Below are positions 63,310 to 64,000 of a stretch of DNA of 64,000 nt, one piece after another. A program made the translations under genes and the position numbers. The notes under the pieces are model-generated. The model ran no database searches, had not been told where the DNA came from, and saw nothing but the letters and a program-made list of their open reading frames with translations. How positions within the stretch are numbered: the first letter of the stretch is position 1; every line of letters begins with the position of its first letter. Origin of the DNA: Shewanella yunxiaonensis (GTDB lineage Bacteria; Pseudomonadota; Gammaproteobacteria; Enterobacterales; Shewanellaceae); assembly GCF_018223345.1 (NCBI RefSeq), contig NZ_CP073587.1, positions 1,151,001-1,215,000 of the forward strand, given 5' to 3'.

Positions 63310-64000
63310 TTAATTAATTACCCCATTAACCCAAATTCTGGGATATAATGTTTTCGGATATACACCTTTCAAATCCTGAGTTTGGTAACTATTAAAAAGC
63401 AATGTTGATATTGAAACTATATAGAGGAATATTAAAAAACGAGTAAAATTTGTCATTTTATAGCATGTTTTTAATTCTGACTTAGATATAAATGCAAATA
63501 AAAATGTTAATATCAATTGTGAAAAAGGCATTACTATAACACCACTAAACATTGAATAAACTATCCCTGATAATATGGAATACATAACCACAATATTTTG
63601 GGGTTCCATGTCTTTTTGCAAATGTCTCAGTTTTCTATAAATCCAAATTAACAATCCGCTGCTGACTAATACAGTTGTAATAACACCATATTCGTACAAT
63701 AGTTGCATAAAAGCATTATGTGGATGCGCATGAGGTAGAGGTTTATCCGGTGCCCATGCAAATGCCATTGGGCCATACCCGAACCATAAATGTTCAGGTA
63801 TAGTCCTAATAACATAGAGCCATAAGTCTAACCTACCGGAACTGCCTGTTCTGACTTTAAAATCAGTGTGTCCTATTAGCCATGAAGGTATGGCGATAAT
63901 TAAAATCAACCAAAGTAAGATGCCTAGCAGCATAGATTGCAGTAATGGCCGAGAAAAATTTTTACGGCTTTCTCTTGGTAAAATAAAATACAATAAGACA
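63310..64000 (-). CDS. O-antigen ligase/polymerase-like membrane protein (5' partial)
   Basis: The frame runs off the right edge (no true start inside the window; the TTG at 63993 is only the last possible codon). The visible 230 residues are the C-terminal part of a WaaL/Wzy_C-type protein: a membrane helix (SMLLGILLWLILIIAIPSWL), the periplasmic loop GRLDLWLYVIRTIPEHLWFG, YGPMAFAW and PHAHPHNAFMQLLYEYGVIT with the conserved histidine, then further helices. Likely ligates or polymerises O-antigen; convergent to the ugd operon. AT-rich relative to its neighbours. Confidence 0.85.
   Translation of the reverse strand, partial: VLLYFILPRESRKNFSRPLLQSMLLGILLWLILIIAIPSWLIGHTDFKVRTGSSGRLDLWLYVIRTIPEHLWFGYGPMAFAWAPDKPLPHAHPHNAFMQLLYEYGVITTVLVSSGLLIWIYRKLRHLQKDMEPQNIVVMYSILSGIVYSMFSGVIVMPFSQLILTFLFAFISKSELKTCYKMTNFTRFLIFLYIVSISTLLFNSYQTQDLKGVYPKTLYPRIWVNGVIN

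Noticed and set aside
1..64000. CRISPR array, tRNA or rRNA genes
   Set aside because: No regularly spaced repeats, no cloverleaf-like sequences and no rRNA-like stretches were seen on either strand.

Overview
The window reads as a gammaproteobacterial chromosome, most likely Shewanella or a close relative. This is inferred from the gene families and moderate base composition; no 16S or other marker gene is present. It joins two envelope and metabolism regions on either side of about 30 kb of mobile and accessory DNA. No tRNA, rRNA or CRISPR array was seen.

Region 1 (1-24.6 kb) is a Wzy-dependent O-antigen or surface polysaccharide locus, nearly all on the + strand. It opens with an SLBB export protein (5' end outside the window) and the chain-length regulator wzz. 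The complete dTDP-rhamnose set rfbBADC follows, then a CDP-glycerol pair (TagD-like cytidylyltransferase and TagF-like glycerophosphotransferase) around the flippase wzx, the polymerase wzy, two glycosyltransferases and a PglC-like initiating transferase. The distal part is unusual: a PglD-like acyltransferase, an acyl carrier protein, two tandem FabH-like synthases around a FabG-like reductase, and a DegT aminotransferase. With the WbpM/PglF-like dehydratase downstream, these fit synthesis of a 4-amino sugar carrying a dedicated short acyl group, possibly 3-hydroxybutyryl. An IS3 element and a glmM paralogue close the region.

Region 2 (24.7-55 kb) is accessory DNA. It holds a tyrosine integrase split by an IS3/IS2-group element with a 5-bp duplication; an XRE-regulated EcsC cassette; an IS256 element with a perfect 8-bp duplication; and a leftward operon of a glycine-rich membrane protein, an HNH-like membrane protein and a YkgJ-type cysteine-cluster protein. 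Next come an IS630 transposase with an internal stop, a decayed HNH nuclease beside an integron attC-like site, an IS5 element and a UvrD-type helicase with one in-frame stop. A leftward operon of two large tyrosine-recombinase-like proteins, a small protein and a possible sliding-clamp-like protein is interrupted by an IS481 element. After a candidate small RNA come solo antitoxin-type genes, YefM-YoeB and Phd/ParE-like toxin-antitoxin pairs, a metallophosphoesterase, two MITE-like repeats, a cold-shock gene and two lipoproteins bracketed by relics of the same IS3 element.

Region 3 (55.1-64 kb) is metabolic: ATP sulfurylase cysDN, an SLC13/TrkA-C transporter, APS kinase cysC and a DHH phosphoesterase (sulfate activation), then ugd and a UDP-glucuronate 4-epimerase-like gene. 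A convergent O-antigen-ligase-like gene runs off the right edge.

The best candidates for undescribed biology are the 31.4-34.4 kb membrane/HNH/YkgJ operon, the 39.8-46.6 kb recombinase operon with its clamp-like subunit, the EcsC cassette, and the acyl-chain module of the O-antigen locus.
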